Positions 5,641 to 11,530 of a stretch of 11,530 nt of DNA are shown here, in pieces. Origin of the DNA: Bacteroidota bacterium. Its GTDB lineage: Bacteria > Bacteroidota > Bacteroidia > Chitinophagales > Chitinophagaceae. Each line of letters begins with the position of its first letter. Position 1 is the stretch's first letter. The stretch is taken from positions 1 through 11,530 of the forward strand of contig JAEWKC010000035.1 in the NCBI GenBank assembly GCA_023386235.1, read 5' to 3'. Position numbers and translations under genes: made by a program. Under the pieces are notes generated by a model that worked only from the letters and a program-made list of their open reading frames with translations, searched no databases and was not told the origin of the DNA.

Positions 5641-6615
5641 TTAGGGTAAAATATACTTTTCTATAACAGTATAAAAACAGGCCAGGAACAATATCCAGAA
5701 AACCAATGCAGCTATCACTTTTGATTTATTGTTGATAAAGAAATTAGAAGCGATGGCAGCCGTGGGACCCAGGATTACCAGCAAAGTCTCTAAAGAATAA
5801 TTTTCCAGGAAAAATATACCTAATGGCGCTATCAACAGCAATGTATATAATAATGACCATCCTTTTCTTGCCGTTATCAGCATATTATTAATCTTGAGAT
5901 AAAAACTACCTGCCACTACCATGAACGCGAGCAGAGAGAAAGGTACTATCATATTTTTAACGTCGGCAAAAGTAGGAACCGACAGCCCGAATTGCGGTAC
6001 AAAATTCAAAATATCTTTTAAGCCGTCTGTCAAATAAAAGTAAGCAAAGCCAAAATAAAAAGGCAATACCAATCCTAATAAATAAAGTAGAATATTTCTT
6101 ATTTGAAAGGCAGTCATAGATAAAAGACTTACCAGCATTACCAGCATCAAAAACATTAAAGGCGGATAAAACAACACTGTCAACCCTGTTATAAAACCAA
6201 TATTAAAGCAGATGACAGTTTTATTTTGAGAAGCGGGCAGCCTCATAGCCATACTGAACAACCCAATCACAAAAAAATTAGAAAGCAGTGCGGGCGTAAT
6301 ATTATTCCAATAAGGATACAACGCACTAAAGAGTATGTAGGTCATGGCAGGTAAAAAACTTACCTGTACCATTTTCTGGTTTTGTAAAATATAATTTAGC
6401 CTTATGGCCTGTATCAGTACTATTACATGATAAAGAAAAGAACAAAGCACCCCGGGCAAAACCGGCACCAGAGAAAATAAATAACCCGAAAGTCCCGAAT
6501 CTTTTTTATAAATTAATTCAGACGGACTTATCAGAAATGTAGCATGCACCAGCAGGCTGAGTATTACCAGCAATAAAACCGATGAGCCTGACTTTTGTTT
6601 AAATAAAGATACCAA
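5641..6615 (-). CDS. Polytopic membrane protein, DUF6427-like
   Basis: A 324-residue integral membrane protein with about nine or ten hydrophobic segments spread over its whole length and no large soluble domain. The pattern, including FYPPLMFLMLVMLVSLL, a QIRNILLYLLGLVLPFYF segment and a hydrophobic C-terminus, resembles the Bacteroidota family DUF6427, whose function is unknown. The start is a TTG at 6615 (minus strand), two codons after an in-frame TAA; the next in-frame Met is around residue 82, inside the membrane region, so TTG is the likely initiator. A TACATTTG promoter-like element ends 14 bases before it. It follows guaB on the same strand after 58 bases and could be partly co-transcribed. 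Family assignment is from memory of the pattern and is tentative; no enzymatic function can be read from the sequence. Confidence 0.6.
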   Translation of the reverse strand: MVSLFKQKSGSSVLLLVILSLLVHATFLISPSELIYKKDSGLSGYLFSLVPVLPGVLCSFLYHVIVLIQAIRLNYILQNQKMVQVSFLPAMTYILFSALYPYWNNITPALLSNFFVIGLFSMAMRLPASQNKTVICFNIGFITGLTVLFYPPLMFLMLVMLVSLLSMTAFQIRNILLYLLGLVLPFYFGFAYFYLTDGLKDILNFVPQFGLSVPTFADVKNMIVPFSLLAFMVVAGSFYLKINNMLITARKGWSLLYTLLLIAPLGIFFLENYSLETLLVILGPTAAIASNFFINNKSKVIAALVFWILFLACFYTVIEKYILP

Positions 6616-6629
6616 TGCTTAGTTTTTGG

Positions 6630-6637
6630 CAAATGTA
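6630..6637 (-). promoter_or_regulatory. Bacteroidota -7 element for the membrane protein gene
   Basis: TACATTTG on the minus strand fits the Bacteroidota housekeeping consensus TAnnTTTG and lies 14 bases before the TTG start. No clear TTTG is seen at the -33 distance, so the promoter may be weak. Confidence 0.45.
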
Positions 6638-6673
6638 TGCGATAAACGAATATCTTCTTGTTCTTTTCAGGTA

Positions 6674-8173
6674 TTATCTTCTGGAATAGTTGGGCGCTTC
6701 TTTGGTAATTTCTACATCATGCGCATGACTTTCATTCATACCGGCATTGGTGATTTGTACAAAAGTAGCCTGCTGCAATTCTTTGATATTTTTAGAACCT
6801 GTAAGTCCCATTCCTACGCGCAGCCCTCCTACATATTGCGCTACGATCTCCGATACATGACCTTTATAGGCTACCCTGCCTTCAATACCTTCCGGTACCA
6901 TTTTCTTTGTGTCCCTTACTTCTTCCTGGAAATATCTGTCGCCACTACCCTGCGTCATGGCGCCAATACTGCCCATCCCCCTGTATTGTTTGAATTTTCT
7001 TCCTTCGTAAATGATGGTTTCTCCGGGGCTTTCTTCTGTGCCGGCAAAAATACTTCCCATCATAGCTACATTTGCTCCGGCGGCTAAAGCCTTTACCAAA
7101 TCGCCGGTGTAGCGAATACCTCCATCGGCAATTACGGGTATATTCATTTTGTGCAATGCGCCGGCTACATCCATAATAGCTGTAAGCTGCGGCACTCCTG
7201 CGCCGGCTACAATTCTGGTAGTGCATATAGAACCGGGGCCTATGCCTACTTTTACAGCATCCGCGCCTGCTTCTGCCAGTATCTTAGCCCCTTTAGCTGT
7301 AGCAACATTTCCGGCTATTACTTCCAGGTCTTTAATATTCGTTTTTAATTTTTTAAGCGCTTCCACCACGCCTTTGCTATCGCCGTGCGAACTGTCTAAC
7401 GCTACCAGGTCTACTCCTACCTGCTTCAATGCTTCGGCTCTTTCCAGCAAATCGGGAGTTATTCCTAATGCGCCCCCAACAAGCAGTCTTCCGTATTCAT
7501 CTTTTACTGCATTCGGGTTGTTTTGCACCTGCAAAATATCTCTATAGGTAATTAGTCCTGTAAGCCTGCCACTTTTATCTACCACCGGCAATTTTTCCAC
7601 TTTATGCTGCCTGAATATTTTTTCCGCTTTTCTCAGGTCGGTGCCTTCCGGTGCTACAACCAGGTTTTCGCTCGTCATTATCTCAGAGATTTTCTTTTTG
7701 GTATTGGTTTCAAACCTGAGATCTCTGTTAGTTAATATACCTACCAGTCGGTGGCTGTCATCTACAATAGGAATACCTCCTATTTTATTCTCCTTCATCA
7801 TTTTCAAAGCCTCACCAATTGTTGCATCCGGGTGCATGGTTATGGGGTCAAAAATCAACCCGCTCTCACTTCTTTTTACTTTTCTTATTTGTTCAGCCTG
7901 CTTCTCAATGCTCATGCTTTTATGAATTACGCCTATGCCTCCTTCTCTGGCTAATGCAATAGCCAGTTGAGCCTCGGTAACTGTATCCATCGCTGCAGAG
8001 AGCATGGGAATATTTACTTTAATGTTTTTGGTAAGTTGCGACTGTATATTTACATCTTTGGGTAGTACTTCACTATAGCCCGGCATTAGCAATACATCAT
8101 CGAATGTATAACCGACACCATAGAATCTTTTTTGCGCTGAAATAGAGGGGGAATTTGTTTTTATTGTTGCCAT
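6674..8173 (-). CDS. guaB: Inosine-5'-monophosphate dehydrogenase
   Basis: Oxidises IMP to XMP with NAD+, the committed step of guanine nucleotide synthesis; cytoplasmic. The 499 residues are close to the usual bacterial length. Visible features: the N-terminal YTFDDVLLMPGYS (22-34); a CBS pair inserted after about residue 100 (GGIPIVDDSHRLVGILTNRD, then VEKLPVVDKSGRLTGLITYRD); the active-site loop GPGSICTTRIV with catalytic Cys317; the phosphate-binding VIADGGIRYTGD; and the flap region MGSIGAMTQGSGDRYF. The frame can be extended 27 codons upstream to 8254, but that stretch runs through a terminator hairpin and has no family similarity, so ATG 8173 (MATIKT) is chosen. A TAnnTTTG promoter lies three bases before this ATG. 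The gene stands between the repeat-protein gene and the membrane protein gene on the same strand. Confidence 0.97.
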   Translation of the reverse strand: MATIKTNSPSISAQKRFYGVGYTFDDVLLMPGYSEVLPKDVNIQSQLTKNIKVNIPMLSAAMDTVTEAQLAIALAREGGIGVIHKSMSIEKQAEQIRKVKRSESGLIFDPITMHPDATIGEALKMMKENKIGGIPIVDDSHRLVGILTNRDLRFETNTKKKISEIMTSENLVVAPEGTDLRKAEKIFRQHKVEKLPVVDKSGRLTGLITYRDILQVQNNPNAVKDEYGRLLVGGALGITPDLLERAEALKQVGVDLVALDSSHGDSKGVVEALKKLKTNIKDLEVIAGNVATAKGAKILAEAGADAVKVGIGPGSICTTRIVAGAGVPQLTAIMDVAGALHKMNIPVIADGGIRYTGDLVKALAAGANVAMMGSIFAGTEESPGETIIYEGRKFKQYRGMGSIGAMTQGSGDRYFQEEVRDTKKMVPEGIEGRVAYKGHVSEIVAQYVGGLRVGMGLTGSKNIKELQQATFVQITNAGMNESHAHDVEITKEAPNYSRR

Positions 8174-8176
8174 GCG

Positions 8177-8206
8177 CAAAGGTAAGACAAAATTATAAAA
8201 TACAAA
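8177..8206 (-). promoter_or_regulatory. guaB promoter with TAnnTTTG three bases before ATG
   Basis: On the minus strand TTTG (8206-8203) and TACCTTTG (8184-8177) are 18 bases apart, fitting the Bacteroidota -33/-7 arrangement. The -7 element ends three bases before the guaB ATG (8173-8171), so transcription would begin at or very near the A of the start codon. The -33 region overlaps the U tract of the preceding terminator. Confidence 0.6.
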
Positions 8207-8231
8207 AAAGCCGGTCTGTAAAAACCGGCTT
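8196..8231 (-). terminator. Intrinsic terminator of the 23-residue-repeat protein gene
   Basis: Read on the minus strand, AAGCCGGT and ACCGGCTT form an 8-bp GC-rich stem (8231-8224 with 8215-8208) around an 8-base loop, followed by TTTTGTATTTT. It lies about 60 bases beyond the stop at 8290 and separates that gene from guaB. Confidence 0.85.
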
Positions 8232-8289
8232 ACGCATTCATCATTTAAATTCAATCGGCATAAAAAAATCTATATTAACCCTTGTGTAT

Positions 8290-8742
8290 CTATTTATTCT
8301 CTTTGTCTTTTAAGACCCTGTCTATCTTTTCAGAAGCTTTCTGAATGTCTTTGCCTATTTTATCCCAATCTATACTGTTAATAGCATTGGATGCATCGTT
8401 AATAGCTGAAGTGAGCTGATGGCCAACATCTCTCCAGTCAATTTCCTGAAGAGCGCTATGTGCTTCGTGTAAGCCTTCCGCGGTTTCTCTTTTTATATTG
8501 TTCCAGTCAATGGAAGCTACAGCGTCCCGGGTTACGTCGATCGCCTTGTCTGATATTTTATCTAATTTTGATTTATCTAGTTTTTTGATAGCGTCATTCA
8601 GCCTGTCCATTGCGCTTACAATAGATTCTATATTAATAGCTGCTGTATCATTTTTCACCGGCGTATTGCTTTGTGCCGATGCTGAAAATCCAAATGCTAC
8701 AAACAAGAGCAGTATGGTTATTTTAGTTTTTATCGTTTTCAT
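8290..8742 (-). CDS. Secreted helical protein with four 23-residue repeats
   Basis: I do not recognise a named family. The 150 residues begin with a clear Sec signal peptide (MKTIKTK, hydrophobic core, SASA before Q24). After a short linker the protein is charged, probably all helical, and made of tandem units of exactly 23 residues: 55-77 (LDKSKL..., diverged), 78-100 (IDWNNI...), 101-123 (IDWRDV...) and 124-146 (IDWDKI...). Three units open with Ile-Asp-Trp followed by a hydrophobic residue three positions on, with Ala-rich second halves. The only cysteine-free, lipobox-free mature region suggests a soluble periplasmic or secreted protein. DNA of the units has diverged, so the repeats are old. 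ATG 8742 is the only good start. It is divergent from dnaK across 264 bases and ends in its own terminator. A structural or envelope role is possible but unproven. Confidence 0.75.
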   Translation of the reverse strand: MKTIKTKITILLLFVAFGFSASAQSNTPVKNDTAAINIESIVSAMDRLNDAIKKLDKSKLDKISDKAIDVTRDAVASIDWNNIKRETAEGLHEAHSALQEIDWRDVGHQLTSAINDASNAINSIDWDKIGKDIQKASEKIDRVLKDKENK

Positions 8743-8940
8743 TGTAGAAATATTTACTGATTATTTTACTTCTATTTCTATTTAGCAGCAGTAAGACCTT
8801 TTTCTTTTGGAAAAGATTAATTCATTTCCGGAAAAATAATTTCGCCAAACTGACAACAAGCGAAAAGCGAAACTGACAAAAATCTATAAAAGTAAACAGG
8901 TTATTACAATAAACTGACATTATTTCCTCTCCTGCTGATA

Positions 8941-8956
8941 TGGCACAATCATTGAA
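8941..8956 (+). promoter_or_regulatory. Sigma-54-like promoter upstream of dnaK
   Basis: TGGCACAATCATTGAA resembles the sigma-54 consensus TGGCAC-N5-TTGCA: GG at 8942-8943 and the -12 dinucleotide at 8954-8955 have the required 10-base spacing, but the latter is GA rather than GC. Transcription would begin near 8966, giving a leader of about 40 bases before the dnaK ATG. No TAnnTTTG element or CIRCE operator is seen in 8743-9006. Confidence 0.4.
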
Positions 8957-9006
8957 CGAAATTCAGTGTAATTCATTTAAAATAAAACAAAAAAATCAAA
9001 TATAAA

Positions 9007-10911
9007 ATGGGAAAAATAATAGGAATAGATTTAGGTACAACGAATAGTTGTGTTTCCGTTATGGAAGGTAACGAACCCGTTGTAATAGCGAATGAAGAGG
9101 GGCGCCGTACCACTCCATCCATAGTAGCTTTCTTAAAAAACGGCGAAAGAAAAGTAGGAGACCCTGCCAAAAGACAAGCAATCACCAATCCGGAAAATAC
9201 TATTATGAGTATTAAAAGATTTATGGGTAGAAAGTTTGATGAGGTAGGCAGCGAAATAGATCATGCCAGCTACAAACTGGTAAAAGGCGATAACAACACC
9301 GTAAGAGTAGAGGTAGAAGGCCGCCAATACACTCCTCAGGAAATTTCTGCTATGATATTGCAGAAAATGAAAAAAACAGCCGAAGATTATTTAGGCCAGG
9401 AAGTGAATGAGGCAGTAATTACCGTACCCGCATATTTTAACGACTCTCAACGTCAGGCTACTAAAGAAGCCGGTGAAATTGCAGGTTTAAACGTACGTCG
9501 TATTGTAAACGAGCCTACGGCCGCGGCACTGGCTTATGGTTTAGACAAAGGCGGAAAAGAACACAAAATAGCTGTATTTGACCTCGGTGGCGGTACTTTT
9601 GATATCTCCATTCTTGATTTGGGTGACGGTGTGTTTGAAGTAAAATCCACTAATGGTGATACTCATTTAGGCGGTGATGATTTTGATAAAGTAATAATGG
9701 ACTGGTTAGCGGAAGAGTTTAAAAGAGACGAAGCCATTGATCTTAGAAAAGATCCTATGGCTTGGCAACGTTTGAAAGAAGCTTCAGAAAAAGCCAAAAT
9801 AGAATTGTCTTCTTCTTCAGAAACCGAAATAAACCTTCCTTACATCACAGCCGTGGACGGAGTGCCCAAGCATCTGGTTAAAAAATTATCTAAAGCAAAA
9901 TTTGAGCAACTGGCCGACAACTTATTTGAAAGATGTATCAAGCCTTGTGAGATAGCCTTAAAAGATGCAGGCTACTCTAAATCCGATATAGATGAAGTAA
10001 TATTGGTAGGTGGTTCTACCCGCATTCCTAAAGTACAGGAAATTGTAGAACAGTTTTTTGGCAAAAAACCCAATAAAGGCGTAAACCCCGATGAAGTTGT
10101 AGCTGTAGGCGCGGCTATTCAGGGTGCGGTATTAACAGGTGAAGTGAAAGATGTATTGTTGCTCGACGTAACACCGCTTAGCCTGGGTATAGAAACTATG
10201 GGAAGCGTGATGACTGCTATGATTCCGGCCAATACAACCATCCCCACCAAAAAAACAGAAACGTTCTCTACCGCCAGTGATAATCAGCCCGGGGTGCAAA
10301 TTCATGTATTGCAGGGTGAACGCTCAATGGCTAAAGACAATAAAAGCTTAGGTGTATTTAATCTGGATGGTATACCACCTGCACCAAGAGGCGTACCACA
10401 GATTGAAGTAACCTTTGATATTGACGCTAACGGTATATTGCACGTAAGCGCTAAAGATAAAGGCACAGGCAAAGAACAAAAAATACGCATTGAAGCCGGC
10501 AGCGGTTTAAGCAAAGAGGAAATTGAAAAAATGAAAGCGGAAGCTAAGGCCAACGAAGCTACCGACAAAGCCGAGAGAGAGAAAGTAGACAAACTAAATC
10601 AGGCAGATGCTTTAATATTCCAAACCGAGAAACAATTAAAAGAGTTTGGAGATAAAATCCCTGCCGATAAAAAAGCGCCTATTGAAGCCGCGCTTACCAA
10701 GTTGAAAGACGCACACAAATCGCAGGATTTAGCAGCGGTAGACAGTGCCATGACAGAAATGAACACTGCCTGGACAGCAGCCAGCGAAGATATTTACAAA
10801 GCTCAGCAGCCACAAGACGGACAAACAGCCGGAACTGACAACACTCAAAACACAGACAGCCAGTCAGGCCCCGACGATGTACAGGATGCAGAATTTGAAG
10901 AAGTGAAATAA
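9007..10911 (+). CDS. dnaK: Molecular chaperone DnaK (Hsp70)
   Basis: ATP-driven cytoplasmic chaperone that binds exposed hydrophobic segments, normally with DnaJ and GrpE. The 634 residues match the usual length. Seen in order: phosphate-1 loop GIDLGTTNS (6-13 region), VPAYFNDSQRQATKEAG (140-156), phosphate-2 loop VFDLGGGTFD (190-199), adenosine motif VGGSTRIP (334-341), interdomain linker VLLLDVTPLSLG (383-394), the beta substrate-binding domain with GERSMAKDN, a helical lid, and a Gln/Thr/Asp-rich tail ending DAEFEEVK. Start ATG 9007 is followed at once by the conserved N-terminus. It is monocistronic here: a terminator follows 29 bases after the stop and no dnaJ or grpE is adjacent. A sigma-54-like sequence lies upstream. 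Nothing is unusual in the protein itself. Confidence 0.98.
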   Translation: MGKIIGIDLGTTNSCVSVMEGNEPVVIANEEGRRTTPSIVAFLKNGERKVGDPAKRQAITNPENTIMSIKRFMGRKFDEVGSEIDHASYKLVKGDNNTVRVEVEGRQYTPQEISAMILQKMKKTAEDYLGQEVNEAVITVPAYFNDSQRQATKEAGEIAGLNVRRIVNEPTAAALAYGLDKGGKEHKIAVFDLGGGTFDISILDLGDGVFEVKSTNGDTHLGGDDFDKVIMDWLAEEFKRDEAIDLRKDPMAWQRLKEASEKAKIELSSSSETEINLPYITAVDGVPKHLVKKLSKAKFEQLADNLFERCIKPCEIALKDAGYSKSDIDEVILVGGSTRIPKVQEIVEQFFGKKPNKGVNPDEVVAVGAAIQGAVLTGEVKDVLLLDVTPLSLGIETMGSVMTAMIPANTTIPTKKTETFSTASDNQPGVQIHVLQGERSMAKDNKSLGVFNLDGIPPAPRGVPQIEVTFDIDANGILHVSAKDKGTGKEQKIRIEAGSGLSKEEIEKMKAEAKANEATDKAEREKVDKLNQADALIFQTEKQLKEFGDKIPADKKAPIEAALTKLKDAHKSQDLAAVDSAMTEMNTAWTAASEDIYKAQQPQDGQTAGTDNTQNTDSQSGPDDVQDAEFEEVK

Positions 10912-10940
10912 ACTCAAACAAAATAACACATATATAAAAA

Positions 10941-10973
10941 AAAAGCAAGCTGGATAAAGGCTTGCTTTTTTTG
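10941..10973 (+). terminator. dnaK intrinsic terminator
   Basis: AAAAGCAAGC (10941-10950) and GCTTGCTTTT (10960-10969) form a 10-bp stem with a 9-base loop, running into a T tract to 10972. It lies about 30 bases after the dnaK stop codon. Confidence 0.9.
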
Positions 10974-11003
10974 TGTAAGTCATAAAATATTGCAATATAT
11001 TTG
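10970..11003 (+). promoter_or_regulatory. Promoter candidate for the IS-truncated membrane protein gene
   Basis: TTTG at 10970-10973 and TATATTTG at 10996-11003 fit the Bacteroidota -33/-7 pattern with a 22-base spacer. The -33 element lies in the end of the dnaK terminator T tract. The start codon is 43 bases downstream. Confidence 0.5.
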
Positions 11004-11007
11004 TTTG

Positions 11008-11023
11008 TAAGAATAAATTCTTA
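11008..11023. promoter_or_regulatory. 16-base palindrome TAAGAAT-AA-ATTCTTA
   Basis: Perfect 7-bp arms around two bases, starting four bases after the -7 element and 23 bases before the ATG at 11047. The position, over or just after the expected transcription start, suits an operator; with so short a loop it would be a poor RNA hairpin. Confidence 0.35.
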
Positions 11024-11046
11024 TTACAATTAAACTCGTTTGAAAA

Positions 11047-11412
11047 ATGTTTGGACTACCTGATGTAGCAGTAATCGTTTTATTTTTTACTTTCTTTGTA
11101 ATAAGCTTTTTCGTGATATTGCTTGGCTATCAGAATGAAAAATGGAGGAAAAATAAAAAATGGGGAGCTTCTATTAATAAAAATCAATTTTCTTGTTTTG
11201 AAAATATTATTATTCAAGCCCATCCCATATATAACCCGAATGCAATATCTATGGGGAGCTTTGCTGCCATAAATAACGAATGCCATATCTATATTCACAA
11301 AAAATATATTATTATAATCTTAGCTAAACCATCGAGTATATTTTTCAGGAACTATTATCCTATCTTTTTTGAAAAAAATATTTTTCATCCTAAAAAAATA
11401 ATAAAAACCTGA
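11047..11412 (+). pseudogene. Small membrane-anchored protein truncated by IS982
   Basis: Unrecognised gene. The surviving 121 residues begin with a membrane segment (about 8-27, VAVIVLFFTFFVISFFVILL), then a short basic stretch (NEKWRKNKKW) suggesting the N-terminus outside and the remainder cytoplasmic, then an Ile/Phe/Tyr-rich probable beta region with SMGSFAAINNECHIYIHKKY. The reading frame enters the IS982 terminus at 11407 and stops on the TGA inside ACCTGAG, so the last codon and the stop belong to the insertion sequence and the native C-terminus is lost from this window. The DNA is clearly more AT-rich than the neighbouring genes. It has a plausible promoter and a palindrome upstream. 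Whether the fragment is stable or active cannot be told. Confidence 0.7.
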
Positions 11413-11425
11413 GTTCGATTAATAA
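11407..11425 (+). repeat. Terminal inverted repeat of right IS982 element
   Basis: ACCTGAGTTCGATTAATAA reads inward from 11407. It matches the complement of 344-362 at 18 of 19 bases although the two are opposite ends (transposase-downstream and transposase-upstream) of separate copies, as expected for terminal inverted repeats of one IS type. It overlaps the transposase stop codon at 11421-11419. Confidence 0.8.
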
Positions 11426-11530
11426 AAAAGTGGTAACTGATTAGTTTTAATGGTTTCATATTTTAAAGATGGCTTTTTAGGGAAGAAGCTGTAAGCAACT
11501 ATTCCTGCCACTAAATTGTTCATGAAATTC
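11419..11530 (-). CDS. IS982-family transposase, C-terminal part (partial)
   Basis: The last 36 residues of the transposase, ending at TAA 11421-11419. NNLVAGIVAYSFFPKKPSL followed by KYETIKTNQLPLFY corresponds to the conserved C-terminal region of IS982 transposases (a helix, then a KKPSL motif and a short tail). The stop codon lies within the terminal inverted repeat, leaving 12 bases to the element end. Whether this copy is complete and the same IS as the left one cannot be told, because the two show non-overlapping parts of the gene. Confidence 0.8.
   Translation of the reverse strand, partial: NFMNNLVAGIVAYSFFPKKPSLKYETIKTNQLPLFY

Larger units (their letters stand above)
11407..11530 (-). 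mobile_element. IS982-family insertion sequence, downstream end (runs off right edge)
   Basis: Begins with ACCTGAGTTCGATTAATAA and contains the transposase C-terminus on the minus strand. Orientation is the same as the left element and the 2776 remnant. It disrupts the gene at 11047. The upstream end of this copy is outside the window. Confidence 0.85.

Noticed and set aside
8174..8254. 27-codon N-terminal extension of GuaB
   Set aside because: The stretch spans the upstream terminator and the guaB promoter and has no similarity to IMP dehydrogenases.
8743..9006. CIRCE heat-shock operator before dnaK
   Set aside because: Neither TTAGCACTC nor GAGTGCTAA is present in the spacer.
363..11406. 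The whole interval between the outer IS982 copies as a composite transposon
   Set aside because: It contains guaB, dnaK and dsbD, which are core genes, and the two IS copies cannot be compared because each shows a different part. IS copies scattered in one orientation explain the sequence more simply.
1..11530. tRNA, rRNA, CRISPR array or riboswitch
   Set aside because: No cloverleaf with a conserved T-loop, no rRNA-like stretch, no regularly spaced repeats and no recognisable riboswitch core were seen on either strand by eye.

Overview
The window reads as chromosome of a Bacteroidota bacterium, most likely of the Chitinophagaceae/Sphingobacteriia type. The evidence is the set of Bacteroidota-style proteins (DsbD, IMP dehydrogenase, a DUF6427-like membrane protein, DnaK ending in EFEEVK), the lack of Shine-Dalgarno sites, several TAnnTTTG promoter elements, and IS982-family insertion sequences. 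The species assignment is inference only.

Layout. Positions 1-362 are the upstream end of an IS982-like element whose transposase (minus strand) runs off the left edge. Positions 363-2775 are a small accessory block: a stand-alone HIRAN protein (minus), a divergent WYL-type regulator (plus) broken by one in-frame TAG, and a HEPN protein (minus) convergent with the WYL gene. Positions 2776-2848 are a remnant of the 3' end of a second, diverged IS982 element. Positions 2855-8742 hold five core-type genes on the minus strand: dsbD, a free-standing DsbD alpha-like domain, a polytopic membrane protein, guaB, and a secreted protein built of 23-residue repeats. Divergent dnaK follows (9007-10911). 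A small membrane protein gene at 11047 is then cut off by a third IS982 end at 11407, which supplies its stop codon. All three IS982 copies have the same orientation.

How it fits together. The two dsb-type genes look like one periplasmic electron-transfer system. The large DsbD keeps the membrane and thioredoxin cysteines but has lost the Cys pair of its N-terminal domain, while the neighbouring 149-residue protein has that pair. guaB (GMP synthesis) and dnaK (chaperone) are housekeeping genes with their own candidate promoters. The block between the IS ends at 362 and 2776 resembles a defence-type islet (WYL regulator plus HEPN putative RNase plus HIRAN). No recognised defence system with exactly this composition comes to mind; its function is inference.

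Only sequence inspection was possible: no database search, folding or codon-usage computation was run.
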